From: a virus | Length of the DNA: 50,268 nucleotides | IMG/VR virus record: IMGVR_UViG_3300036768_001504 | Span: 1 to 50,268 of that record | Direction: 5' to 3' (one strand) | Shown here: piece after piece, positions 32,285 to 40,118 of the stretch | Position numbering within the stretch: position 1 is the stretch's first letter | Layout of the letters: each line of letters starts with the position of its first letter | Program-made: the position numbers and the translations under genes | Notes under the pieces: model-generated | Told to the model about the DNA's origin: nothing | Seen by the model: only the letters and a program-made list of their open reading frames with translations | The model's database searches: none

Positions 32285-33784
32285 GTGGCAGCTATCTCCA
32301 AACACCAGTACGCCATCAACAACCACAAGATCGAGCGGTTCGTCTTCGCGAATGCGAGTGAGCGGGCGGCGGGGACTCCCAACGGCATCACCGACCCGAT
32401 CACCGGCGACGACTATACGCTCGTGACCGACGACATCGGTCAGATCGCCTACCAGCAGGATAATGGAACCTACTGGCGCTTGACGGGCGTGGGGCCGCTC
32501 TCGTGGCTACAGATCACCGGCACGGGCAGTGGCACGGCGACGGGCGCGGCGGGCGGCGTGCTGTCGGGAACCTATCCCAATCCCGGCTTCGCGGTGGACA
32601 TGGCGACCCAGGCGGAACTGGATGCGGAAACCAGCGCGCGGGCATCGGGCGATGCGGCGGTACAGGCGAACCTGAATGCGCACCTGACCGATACGACGGA
32701 CGCCCACGACGCGGCGGCGATCTCGTTTGACGATGCAACCGCCTCTCTGGGGGAGACGGACGTGCAGGGCGCGATAGAGGCGCTCGACAGCCGCCTGGAT
32801 ACGTTCGAGAGCGCCGGCGTGCCGCCGTCCGGCGCTGCCGGGGGTGACCTGACCGGAACCTATCCCGATCCGACGATAGCCGCCAATGCGGTCACGACCG
32901 CCAAGATCGCGGACGCCACTGTGACCGACGGCAAACTCGCCACGAGCTACATCAAGGCGGACGGCACACGCCCCTTCACGGGCGACCAGTCGCTGGGAAC
33001 GCACAAGCTGACCAACGTGGGAGACCCGGCCAGCGCACAGGACGCCGCGACAAAAGCTTATGTGGATGGCCTGGTAGAGGACCTCTCCGGCGTTTCGGAT
33101 GCGGCGACGGCCCGCACGAACCTGGGACTAGGCAGCGCCGCCACGCATCCCTCCACAGACTTTGCCGCCGCCAGTCACACGCACGATGGAGGCGATATTG
33201 TCTCCGGCACGGTGGCGGCAGCGCGCCTGGGCGTGATGACCGGCGACAGTGGCAGTGGCGGCGCGGGCGGCGCGGTTCCGGCTCCGGCGGCGGGGGACGC
33301 GGCGGCGGGCAAGTTCCTGGCGGCTTCCGGCGATTGGGCGGTTCCTGCGGTCGCGCCGGGTTCGGTGACGCCCGGCAGCAATGGGCAGTTGTTGAAGACG
33401 CTTTCCGGGGCGGCGGTCTGGGCCGACGACATCCGCTCCCTGACGTTGGGCTTCGACGGCGGCGGCGCGACGCTAAGTTCCAGCGCGAACATGGAGATTG
33501 TCGTTCCGTTCGCCTGCACGATCCTCGGTTGGACGCTCGTCGCCGACCAGAGCGGCACGCTCGTTCTGGACGTGCTGCGATCCACCTATGCGGAATACCC
33601 CACGATGAGCAGTCTTTGCGGCGGGAGCAAGCCGTCGCTCTCCTCGGCGCAGAAGAACACGGATTCAACCGTGAGCGGATGGACGACAGCGCTGGCCGCC
33701 AACGATATTCTGCGCCTGCATGTGGACAGCGTGACCAGCATCCAGCGTTGCACGCTCATGCTCAAGGTCAAGCGCACGGACTAA
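32285..33784 (+). CDS. tail fibre protein
   Basis: A 499-residue fibre-like protein from GTG 32285. Two copies of a G..G.L.GTYP.P motif (GGVLSGTYPNPGF, GGDLTGTYPDPTI) and the phrases GDQSLGTHKLTNVGDPASAQDAATKAYVD and ARTNLGLGSAATH are common in trimeric tail fibres. The C-terminal 120 residues (SLTLGFDGGG onward) look like a compact beta domain, probably for receptor binding. Confidence 0.8.
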   Translation: MAAISKHQYAINNHKIERFVFANASERAAGTPNGITDPITGDDYTLVTDDIGQIAYQQDNGTYWRLTGVGPLSWLQITGTGSGTATGAAGGVLSGTYPNPGFAVDMATQAELDAETSARASGDAAVQANLNAHLTDTTDAHDAAAISFDDATASLGETDVQGAIEALDSRLDTFESAGVPPSGAAGGDLTGTYPDPTIAANAVTTAKIADATVTDGKLATSYIKADGTRPFTGDQSLGTHKLTNVGDPASAQDAATKAYVDGLVEDLSGVSDAATARTNLGLGSAATHPSTDFAAASHTHDGGDIVSGTVAAARLGVMTGDSGSGGAGGAVPAPAAGDAAAGKFLAASGDWAVPAVAPGSVTPGSNGQLLKTLSGAAVWADDIRSLTLGFDGGGATLSSSANMEIVVPFACTILGWTLVADQSGTLVLDVLRSTYAEYPTMSSLCGGSKPSLSSAQKNTDSTVSGWTTALAANDILRLHVDSVTSIQRCTLMLKVKRTD

Positions 33785-33799
33785 CTCAGGAGTTCTCTT

Positions 33800-34774
33800 A
33801 TGCCGACAGGTGTGCGTATCTATACCTCCAATGACTCCAGCGCGCCGCAACTCTACGGCAGCGCCGGGTCGCTCCTCTCCGTACTGGACGGCTGCCTTGT
33901 GAACGGCTACGGCAGCCAGACGGCGGCGGGTTGGGCGAAAGCGTTCAGTGGCACGAACAAGGCGGCCTATCGCCCGCCGGTAGGCGGAAACCGCTTCTAC
34001 CTGCGAGTGCAGGACGATGGCGGCGGGACGGGAGGGGCAAAGGAGGCGCTCATCCGCTCTTTTGAAACCATGTCGGACGTGGATACCGGCACAAACGGGA
34101 TGCCGACCAGCAGCCAGTCCACGCTGACGAGCTCCTCGCTCGTTGTACGCAAGAGCGCCCTCGCCGATGCCGTCACCGGTCGCCCCTGGATTGTGGCGGC
34201 AGACGACCGCACGGTGTACATGTGGATTGCCAACGGCGACGCCGCCACTATGTATTCCGGGTGGGGGTGGGGCGACTTCTACTCCGCGAAGGCGAACGAC
34301 GGGTATCGGACGTTCCTTATTGGGCGCAGCACGGAGAACGCTACCGGCAATACCGGCGAGAACTTGGACAAAACCAATGACCAGATAAACCAGACTGTTG
34401 CGGGGCATTTTATACAGCGCAAATACGATGCGTCAGGAACCGCCGTCACGATGTGGAAAGGCCCGTGTCCGATGATTGGAGGGCTCTCAGGGGTTTTAGT
34501 GATAGGCAATATGGGACAGATGGCGTATCCCAATCCTGCGGATGGCAGCCTCTATCTGCTGCCGCTTTTCCTCAATGAGACCGTCGCCGCCAGTATCCGG
34601 GGTCGCTTGCGCGGCCTGTGGGCCTGCATGAACGCGCCCGCGAACCTGAATGACGGGGACACCTTCTCCGGCACGGGCGACCTGTCGGGCCGCACGTTCC
34701 GAATCGTCAAGCAGTCCTATGGCGGAGGGCTGTACGTCGTCGAGACATCAGATACCTGGGACACCAGCAGCTAG
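33800..34774 (+). CDS. putative tail-associated virion protein
   Basis: A 324-residue protein next to the tail fibre. It is rich in Gly, Thr, Ser and aromatic residues (FYLRVQDDGGGTGGAKEALI, WIVAADDRTVYMWIANGD, GDLSGRTFRIVKQSYGGGLY). Similar proteins occur beside fibres in other siphoviruses, but I cannot name a fold. ATG 33800 with CAGGAG upstream. Confidence 0.6.
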   Translation: MPTGVRIYTSNDSSAPQLYGSAGSLLSVLDGCLVNGYGSQTAAGWAKAFSGTNKAAYRPPVGGNRFYLRVQDDGGGTGGAKEALIRSFETMSDVDTGTNGMPTSSQSTLTSSSLVVRKSALADAVTGRPWIVAADDRTVYMWIANGDAATMYSGWGWGDFYSAKANDGYRTFLIGRSTENATGNTGENLDKTNDQINQTVAGHFIQRKYDASGTAVTMWKGPCPMIGGLSGVLVIGNMGQMAYPNPADGSLYLLPLFLNETVAASIRGRLRGLWACMNAPANLNDGDTFSGTGDLSGRTFRIVKQSYGGGLYVVETSDTWDTSS

Positions 34775-34887
34775 GAGTCTTTCCCGGTAGAAGTGGGGGA
34801 TGCGGCTTGAGAGAGGCGCACAGCGTTCTCCCTCGCATCGTCCAGGCAAAGTTTCTATACGGAGGGACTGGTAGGAGAGTGGGACAG

Positions 34888-35148
34888 ATGGCAGACCTCG
34901 GCGCAGTGGGAAAAACCCTGGGGGCGTACACGGCGGCAAAGAACCCGGTTGCCAACCGTCTGGCAGGCGTGGGATGGGGGCGCAACGGCGGGGTGGTCGC
35001 GACCTCCAACCGGGCCTATAGCGGAGCCGCGAACCCGCTCTCCTATGCGCAGCGCAAAGCGGGCGCGGGGGGAAGCAAGGGAACCGGCAGCGATGGCGGG
35101 GGCGGGGGAACGGGCGCGACAACGCATGGTTTCGGAGGCGCAGGCTAA
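34888..35148 (+). CDS. small Gly/Ala-rich protein
   Basis: An 86-residue basic, Gly-rich, low-complexity protein (AGAGGSKGTGSDGGGGGTGA) from ATG 34888 with AGGAGAG upstream. A TTG at 34807 is in frame but poorly supported. Could be a flexible virion or fibre accessory protein. Confidence 0.5.
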   Translation: MADLGAVGKTLGAYTAAKNPVANRLAGVGWGRNGGVVATSNRAYSGAANPLSYAQRKAGAGGSKGTGSDGGGGGTGATTHGFGGAG

Positions 35149-35168
35149 CGCGCCCTCCGCGCGCCGCG

Positions 35169-35480
35169 ATGAGCGTCACGGCAGAGCGGAGCCTCCCGGA
35201 AACGGGGAGGACAGACGGACAGACGGTCAACTACCGCCTCCTAAAGAGGGCGGCTTGTCCCTACGCGGAAGCCTGCGCCTCGTTGCGGAACATTATGGAC
35301 GACTTCCCCCTCTGGCTGGATGAAGAGGAGGTGCGCGCCCTGGCAGAAGAGATTTCTGAACGGCTGGACCGCGCGCCCTACCCGGATGTCGAGACCCTCG
35401 CGGCCCCCCTCTTCGCGTTTGGCGCGCGCTTGCGCCTGGAAGCGAACGGGGAAGACGGGCTGGAGGCGCGAGGCGCATGA
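35169..35480 (+). CDS. small acidic protein coupled to the sigma gene
   Basis: A 103-residue frame ending in TGA overlapping the sigma gene start as ATGA. The C-terminal 65 residues (DEEEVRALAEEISERLDRAPYPDVE) look like a genuine acidic helical domain. The N-terminal 40 residues are encoded by a two-hairpin sequence found again at 38769-38836, so the real start may be later (ATG 35294) or the repeat was co-opted. A regulator of the sigma factor is possible but unproven. Confidence 0.5.
   Translation: MSVTAERSLPETGRTDGQTVNYRLLKRAACPYAEACASLRNIMDDFPLWLDEEEVRALAEEISERLDRAPYPDVETLAAPLFAFGARLRLEANGEDGLEARGA
35226..35292 (-). repeat. two-hairpin conserved element, copy B (IS200/IS605 or omega RNA-like)
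   Basis: Read on the minus strand this ends GACAAGCCGCC..CTTTAGGAGGCGGTAGTTGAC, a stem with a TTTA-containing loop closed by CCGCC/GGCGG, preceded by a second, weaker stem. The same 67-base layout recurs at 38769-38836 with changes on both sides of the stems. It resembles right ends or omega RNA ends of IS200/IS605-type elements as I remember them. No tnpA or tnpB is nearby. It lies inside a short reading frame. Confidence 0.5.
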
Positions 35481-36190
35481 CCGGAGCCGACGCGGGCCGC
35501 CGTCAAGGAAGCGGGGCCAGGCCCGCTTCCTGCGGGCGACAGACGCCCCCGACCGCGCGGAAAGGCCCTCGGACCGAGGCGGAGGCGGTGGCCTCGGTGG
35601 AAGCGCGGATTCATCAGGTGGCGCGCTGGTACGCCAATCCCCACTGCCCGGAAGAGGATCTGTGCCAGGAGGGGCGGCTCGGCGCGGTGCTGGGCTTTCG
35701 CAAGTACGACCCGGCGCGCGGCATCGCGTATGCGACCTTCGCCGACTACTGGATCCGCCTCTATATCCGGCGGGGCTACCAGAACTACAGAGGTCTCATC
35801 CGTCTCCCGCTCTGGCGACAGACCTCCGACCAGGCCCGCCGCCTGCCGGAACTGTGCGAGGCGACGAAGGTGGTCTCGCTCTCCGGGATAGCCGAGGATG
35901 AGGAGGCCCTGCCCCTAACCAGTGCGACCCGGCAGACCGACCGCCTGCCGATAGACGAGCGTCTGGCGCTCTCTACCGCGTGCGCCCGGCTCCCGGCAGG
36001 GGAGCGGGAGGTGCTGACCCTGCGCTACCGGGAAGAGTGGTCGCAGGACGAAGTCGCCGCCCGGATGGGACGCTCCCGCGCGCGTATCGGCCAGATCGAA
36101 GCGCAGGCCCTTGCGCGCCTGCGCCAACTATTAGGAGACGACGGAAGCGGTTCTCCGTCCTCAAAAAACCCCCCTCCCCGCGTCCTTTAA
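35477..36190 (+). CDS. phage-borne sigma-70 family RNA polymerase sigma factor
   Basis: A 237-residue sigma factor. Region 2 covers EEDLCQEGRLGAVLGFRKYD and IAYATFADYWIRLYIRRGYQ; region 4 is LPAGEREVLTLRYREEWSQDE through MGRSRARIGQIEAQALARLRQ with a clear helix-turn-helix. The N-terminus is a low-complexity tail. It lies between fibre and lysis genes and overlaps the preceding acidic protein as ATGA. It could switch transcription to late genes or act on host genes; target promoters are not identified. Confidence 0.85.
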   Translation: MTGADAGRRQGSGARPASCGRQTPPTARKGPRTEAEAVASVEARIHQVARWYANPHCPEEDLCQEGRLGAVLGFRKYDPARGIAYATFADYWIRLYIRRGYQNYRGLIRLPLWRQTSDQARRLPELCEATKVVSLSGIAEDEEALPLTSATRQTDRLPIDERLALSTACARLPAGEREVLTLRYREEWSQDEVAARMGRSRARIGQIEAQALARLRQLLGDDGSGSPSSKNPPPRVL

Positions 36191-36206
36191 CCAGGAGAAA
36201 AACGCT

Positions 36207-36597
36207 TTGAAACGGCTCTTTTTGCGCCTGGCAGTCGGCCTGCAGGCGACCGCAAACCGGCGGGCGCCTGCCCACGCGCAGGCCGAGGTTCCCGATGCGG
36301 TTCCCGGCGAAGTCCTGGTCGGCTTTACCCAAACGGCAGGCGCGGCCCAGGTCAAAAACGCCCTGGCCGCCGTCGGGGAGAACGCGGGTCAGGACCCCGT
36401 GCTGCGGTGCGTGCGCGTCCGCCTCAAGCCCGGCGTGCCGATGGACGCGGCGAGGGCGCGCCTGGCCAGACACCTGGGCCCAAGGGGATGCGGTGCGCGT
36501 GGTGGCGACGGCGGTCGTCAACGGCATCACGGGCAAGCAGACGATAGACAGCTTCGAGCTGGGCGGCATCCCGACCCTCGGCCCGGCGTGGCCGTAA
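36207..36597 (+). pseudogene. exported fervidolysin-prodomain-like peptide, frameshifted
   Basis: TTG 36207, with CAGGAG upstream, begins a peptide with a signal-like N-terminus (KRLFLRLAVGLQA..APAHAQA) and DAVPGEVLVGFTQTAGAAQV, which recalls the N-terminal prodomain of secreted subtilisin-like proteases. Near 36470-36490 the coherent frame changes: the other frame gives GDAVRVVATAVVNGITGKQT and IDSFELGGIPTLGPAWP, ending at TAA 36597. No protease domain follows. Either a frameshift or two overlapping genes. Confidence 0.4.
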
Positions 36598-36626
36598 GCC
36601 CGGTCTGATCCGCACGGGCAAGTAGA

Positions 36627-36658
36627 CGGCCCGACTCCCTGAATAGAGAGTCGGGCCG
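36627..36658 (+). terminator. hairpin, likely terminator
   Basis: CGGCCCGACTC (36627-36637) pairs perfectly with GAGTCGGGCCG (36648-36658), loop of ten, followed by CTTCCCTTTA, a weak T-tract. It sits between the exported peptide and the holin gene. Confidence 0.55.
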
Positions 36659-36719
36659 CTTCCCTTTACGAGAACGTGAGGATTTACCATCTAACCTATT
36701 CCGTTCTCGGAGGGATTTC

Positions 36720-37217
36720 TTGCCTGTCGAAATTGCCAAAACTGCGGCCTCGGTCTGCGCGGTGCTGACCACGTTCTCCGGTCGCCTGCCCTTCACTCTG
36801 CGCGAGCAGATGCTGGTGCTGGGGGCGTTTGTGCTGATGGATGCGGCCTGCCGTCTGTGGCTGGCGGCCCGCGCTCCGAAAGCCCGCCGCCGCGCCCAGT
36901 TCCCTCTTACCTTGAGTCGCCTCGGCGCGAAGCTGCTGCAATACCTGCTCTTCCTCACCCTCTCTGCCGGGGCGGCACTGCTGGCGCATACCTGGCTGCC
37001 TCTGCATTCCGCCTTTCTAGGACTGATCGGCATCGAGACGCTCTCCCTGCTGGAAATCCTGGCCTTGCTCGAACAGAACGGCGGCGTCAACATGGGGCCG
37101 CTGCGTCCTCTGCTCCGCTCGGTAAGCCGCTACCTGGTGACCGGACTCGACAAATCGGCGGAGGACTCCGCCGCCCTACCCACTGTGCCAGACACTTCGG
37201 AGGAAAGTAAGCAATGA
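36720..37217 (+). CDS. holin
   Basis: A 165-residue protein from TTG 36720 with a strong GGAGGG site. Three hydrophobic segments (MLVLGAFVLMDAACRLWLAA, LLQYLLFLTLSAGAALLAH, FLGLIGIETLSLLEILALLE) followed by NGGVNMGPLRPLL fit the PF05105-type phage holin family, which permeabilises the inner membrane to release endolysin. It is two genes upstream of the endolysin, overlapping the next gene as ATGA. Confidence 0.8.
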   Translation: MPVEIAKTAASVCAVLTTFSGRLPFTLREQMLVLGAFVLMDAACRLWLAARAPKARRRAQFPLTLSRLGAKLLQYLLFLTLSAGAALLAHTWLPLHSAFLGLIGIETLSLLEILALLEQNGGVNMGPLRPLLRSVSRYLVTGLDKSAEDSAALPTVPDTSEESKQ

Positions 37218-37507
37218 ATCTCTTGCAACGCATCTTCGGCGCGAAACAGATCGCTGCGATGAAGGCGGCGCTGGCCGCCCTGATAGACAAGGAAGTGGAC
37301 GTGATCTTCGACCACAACGGCCCGGAGATCATCGAGGCGAAGCTGGTCGAGTGGCTGTCCGGCCCTATCGGGCGCAGTCTGCTGGGACAGATGGGACTGG
37401 CTGCCGCGCTGGAAGAACTCGACGCGATCCTGCGCCGCAACTACACGGACAAGGGCCGACGGGCCGTCAAAGAGTGGCTCAAGGGCCGACTGGGGGTCAA
37501 CCGCTAG
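37214..37507 (+). CDS. small protein in the lysis cassette
   Basis: A 97-residue helical protein (AAMKAALAALIDKEVDVIFD, GQMGLAAALEELDAILRRNY) starting inside the holin stop (ATGA) and ending directly before the endolysin ATG. No motif identifies it. Tight coupling suggests a role in lysis control or the virion. Confidence 0.6.
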   Translation: MNLLQRIFGAKQIAAMKAALAALIDKEVDVIFDHNGPEIIEAKLVEWLSGPIGRSLLGQMGLAAALEELDAILRRNYTDKGRRAVKEWLKGRLGVNR

Positions 37508-38125
37508 ATGGGCAAGATCGTGACCGTGACGGGGCCGCAACTCGCGCTAAAGGCGCTGGCCCTGAATCTGGCGTTTGCGAAAGCGGGCCTCCGGGAGACG
37601 GACGGCCCCAACCGCAGTCCGCAGATAGATGCCGTCGAGCAGGAGTTCGGTCTGATCGGCGCGGCCTATTGCGTGATGGGCCAGGGCCATGTCTACGCGA
37701 AGGCCCTGGCCTTCCTGACGGGACAGGACACCGCTCCGGCGACGCTGCGGCACATCTTGCAGCACGATCTGACCGCCTTCGTGGTCTTCGACCCGTCCTG
37801 CTCGCAGATGAAGGCGCGCAACGCCTCCCGCAAGCTCTGGCGCGACGGCATCCTGGGCGTGCAGCCGGGCGATCTCGTCTTCTTCAACTGGAAGGGCGGC
37901 TCCGCGCCGCAGCATGTCGGGATGTTCGAGCAGATGTTGGGCGGCGAGCGGTTCGCGACGGTCGAATGGAATACCGGGCCGGGGCCAGCGGGAAACCAGT
38001 CGGATGGGGATGGGGTCTATCATCGCACCGACCGGACGCTGCGGCATGTCGTCGGGTACATGCATCTCAACGATCCGGCGCTGCGGCATACGTTCGGGGA
38101 GCCGCCTCTGCCGAAAGCCGCGTGA
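37508..38125 (+). CDS. endolysin, CHAP-type
   Basis: A 205-residue peptidoglycan hydrolase. Likely catalytic Cys is in GAAYCVMGQGHVYAKAL, His in SAPQHVGMFEQ and the third residue in VEWNTGPGP; GDLVFFNWKGG precedes the His as usual in CHAP domains. No signal peptide, so it needs the holin. It follows the previous stop without a gap. The hydrolysed bond (amidase or endopeptidase) cannot be told. Confidence 0.82.
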   Translation: MGKIVTVTGPQLALKALALNLAFAKAGLRETDGPNRSPQIDAVEQEFGLIGAAYCVMGQGHVYAKALAFLTGQDTAPATLRHILQHDLTAFVVFDPSCSQMKARNASRKLWRDGILGVQPGDLVFFNWKGGSAPQHVGMFEQMLGGERFATVEWNTGPGPAGNQSDGDGVYHRTDRTLRHVVGYMHLNDPALRHTFGEPPLPKAA

Positions 38126-38146
38126 ACCGGGAGAAGGAGAAACGCT

Positions 38147-38476
38147 GTGGCCGTGAAGATGCCCGGCTCGACGGCGCTGCACACGGCCACCTGCAAGGCC
38201 ATTCAGGACTATATCTGGCTCAAAGGGGGCTGGTGTTTCAAGGCGCTCGGCGGCTTAGGCGTGCGACGTGGCCTGCCGGACATCCACGCCTGTATCGCCG
38301 GGCGTGCCGTCTATATCGAGGTGAAGACAGGGGACGGAGAAATGGACAAGCGCCAGCGCGAGGAGAAGTGGCGCATTGAGCGGGCGGGCGGGATCTTCAT
38401 CCTGGCCGGGAGTGTGGACGACGTAGAGGCGCGGCTTGTGGCGGAGAAATTGGTGACGCCGAGTCTCTTTGGCTAG
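38147..38476 (+). CDS. VRR-NUC nuclease
   Basis: A 109-residue stand-alone PD-(D/E)XK nuclease from GTG 38147. Catalytic motif: GLPDIHACIAGRAVYIEVKTG, with RRGLPD before it. VRR-NUC enzymes resolve branched DNA or nick phage DNA. It is the last gene of the rightward block, 21 bases after endolysin, followed by a terminator. Confidence 0.87.
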   Translation: MAVKMPGSTALHTATCKAIQDYIWLKGGWCFKALGGLGVRRGLPDIHACIAGRAVYIEVKTGDGEMDKRQREEKWRIERAGGIFILAGSVDDVEARLVAEKLVTPSLFG

Positions 38477-38545
38477 GCTGCCGGACCTTCTGAACAGGGC
38501 GAGCAGGGAAAATAGAGACGGCGCACGAGCGTCCAGGCATGGCAG

Positions 38546-38583
38546 ATCGGGCCGAAGAGCCATGGCTCTTCGGCCCGATTTTT
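38546..38583 (+). terminator. strong rho-independent terminator ending the late block
   Basis: A 34-base perfect palindrome (38546-38579; arms of 16, ATCGGGCCGAAGAGCC, with AT at the centre) followed by T5 (38579-38583). It ends the rightward transcription unit. Confidence 0.92.
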
Positions 38584-39022
38584 GTGTGTGCCAGACCGCT
38601 CCGTTCCTCTCATTCAATGCCGAGTTTTGCTCGGAAATGCCTCGGCAGTCCAGAGAGATACTGCCTCCTGAAATGCGATACCTGATCCGGATTCGCGTGC
38701 CGGATCACCCGGAAAGGGACCTCAATCCATTGTGAGCGGAGTGGCGTCCCCAGATAGACGACGGCGATGTCAACTACCGTCGCCTAAAGGCGAGCGGCTT
38801 GTCCCTGATTGGAGGCTGTCGCCTCTTCTCGGAACAGGAGGCAGGTTGACAGGTCTGCCCGGGTTCGCCTGCTAGTACCAGCGCAGGAGAGCCATGCTGT
38901 TGGTAGAGGGCGCTGCGGATTCCTGAAGGCTTTTCCTCTGTCGGTGGCAGCCGTAACGCGAGTCCCTTCCGCTCTGCCAAGCGGTTTTCACGCGCAGCGT
39001 TGCCCCGTTCCTGAGCAGAGGT
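38584..39022. other. gene-free convergence zone
   Basis: Between the late terminator and the last leftward frame. Frames here are short, overlapping and without ribosome sites, so I support no gene. It contains the second copy of the two-hairpin element (38769-38836) and about 170 bases to its right that read on the minus strand like a decayed tail of a TnpB-like gene, too weak to annotate. Confidence 0.5.
38769..38836 (-). repeat. two-hairpin conserved element, copy A (IS200/IS605 or omega RNA-like)
   Basis: On the minus strand: GAGGC-GACA-GCCTC stem, a linker with AGGGACAAGC, then CCGCTCGCC-TTTA-GGCGACGG, and the end TAGTTGAC. Copy B at 35226-35292 shares the flanking blocks GTTCCG, AGGGACAAGCCGC and GGTAGTTGAC while the stem bases differ yet still pair. 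The pattern suggests conserved RNA or single-strand DNA structure, as at IS200/IS605 ends. Confidence 0.55.
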
Positions 39023-39337
39023 CTAACAGCAGAGGCCTCTGCCGAAAACCGGATACTTTCCTACTACCCTACAGGCTCCAAAACCGGAAAGCCTGTCAAC
39101 AAAAACGAAAGGAGTGCAGGGCGGAAGGTTGTAGACGACAGCCAGGCGGAGGAGAGTCTTGTGGAGAAAACCCACGCCTGTACGCGCTTGGCTGTCTAAG
39201 CAGGAAGACGCTTCCTGTTGCCTGCTTCTGCAAGCATCCTTTTCGGCATAATATTTCTCCCGTTCGCCCCCGAGGATCGCCCACTGCTGCCCCCCCCCCG
39301 CTCTGCAAAAGAGGGCAAGCCGCTTCGGACGGCTCAT
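39023..39337 (-). CDS. uncertain ORF coupled to the TGT/DpdA-like gene
   Basis: ATG 39337 overlaps the stop of the TGT/DpdA-like gene as ATGA, with GAGGAGG upstream, giving 104 residues (AILGGEREKYYAEKDACRSR). It crosses a ten-G run (39290-39299), so the frame is fragile; other frames after the run give other peptides, one ending MPKRMLAEAGNRKRLPA. Composition does not clearly support coding. Confidence 0.25.
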   Translation of the reverse strand: MSRPKRLALFCRAGGGQQWAILGGEREKYYAEKDACRSRQQEASSCLDSQARTGVGFLHKTLLRLAVVYNLPPCTPFVFVDRLSGFGACRVVGKYPVFGRGLCC

Positions 39338-39972
39338 ATCGGCAACCTCCTCTGTGGCTCCTGGCCGTCTAACGCGGCAAACAGTTTCGGCAACTCGCGG
39401 CCTGGATTGCGGAACCATCCCGTGCCATCGCAACTCTCCACACCGAGCCGTAGGCATTCCCGAATGCGCCAGGGGCCGGACGTGCGCCCGATGTGGACAC
39501 GCTTATCGCACCCCTGGAAGAACTGGGTGATCTCCTCGGCGTGCCGCCACTTCCACTGCGTACTGCCGCCGACGAACACAGTTGAGGGCGACAGGCGCAG
39601 GGCCTCGCAGTAGTCGCAGCCGTCCTGCAAAGCCAGCCCCACTGGCAGATTGCGCTGCCAGAGTTCGTCCCGGTAGCGATAGGCGCGTTCTACCGTGCGT
39701 TGCCAATCCGCCACAACATCCGGCAACAGGACAAACAACGGCAGAGAGGGCAGTGTCGCTACCTTATCCAGCATCCTGAGCCAGCGCGCCTCACCTTCAC
39801 GGCGCCACCAGCCGGGATCGTCGCGATGCTTGAAGGCGTCGTTATCGCAGGCGTAGTAGCGCGTCCAGGGAACGCCGAAGTGTGTCGGGCTGAGCAGGAA
39901 GCCGATGTTATCGCGTCCGGCCAGCGCCGCCTGCGCCTTCGGGCCGCTGGAATGACCGAGCAGTACGATCAT
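39334..39972 (-). CDS. phage TGT/DpdA-like TIM-barrel protein
   Basis: A 212-residue protein from ATG 39972 (TGATG overlap with the upstream small gene; an in-frame GTG lies three bases before). Motifs in order: GFLLSPTHFG, YYACDNDAF, LPLFVLLPDVVADW, LPVGLALQDG, STVFVGGSTQWKW, VHIGRTSG, GVESCDGTGWF. This order matches phage proteins annotated as queuine tRNA-ribosyltransferase- or DpdA-like, where Asp residues sit in DNDAF, PDVVAD and SCDGTG. DpdA enzymes insert 7-deazaguanines into phage DNA. No preQ0 synthesis genes are in the window, so the substrate is unknown. Confidence 0.6.
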   Translation of the reverse strand: MIVLLGHSSGPKAQAALAGRDNIGFLLSPTHFGVPWTRYYACDNDAFKHRDDPGWWRREGEARWLRMLDKVATLPSLPLFVLLPDVVADWQRTVERAYRYRDELWQRNLPVGLALQDGCDYCEALRLSPSTVFVGGSTQWKWRHAEEITQFFQGCDKRVHIGRTSGPWRIRECLRLGVESCDGTGWFRNPGRELPKLFAALDGQEPQRRLPI

Positions 39973-40118
39973 CACGCTCCCCTTCCCTTGCGCTTCTCCT
40001 GCCGTTCGGCCCGATGCGCTTCCACCTCCGTGCTTACGTCCAGGAGACAGGGTAGCTTCGTGTCCGCCGCCTGGCTAGGCAGCAAAGAGGCGGGTTCTGC
40101 AAGCTCCCTTTTCGGCAT
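39972..40118 (-). CDS. 48-residue small protein
   Basis: A strong site (AGGAGAAATATT) precedes ATG 40118. The 48-residue product (MPKRELAEPASLLPSQAADT, then DVSTEVEAHRAERQEKRKGR) ends in TGA overlapping the next ATG as TGATG. It is too short for most gene callers. The MITE-like element ends 16 bases upstream of the start. Function unknown. Confidence 0.6.
   Translation of the reverse strand: MPKRELAEPASLLPSQAADTKLPCLLDVSTEVEAHRAERQEKRKGRGA

Noticed and set aside
5716-38476. Gene transfer agent
   Set aside because: The tail tip order matches GTA genes g12-g15, but holin, endolysin, replication, recombination and methylase genes point to a phage or prophage.
38469-38735. 88-residue rightward ORF after the nuclease gene
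   Set aside because: It runs through the strong terminator at 38546 and has no ribosome site or recognisable motif.
38809-39372. 187-residue rightward ORF
   Set aside because: Spans the convergence zone opposite the leftward genes, with no ribosome site or family feature.
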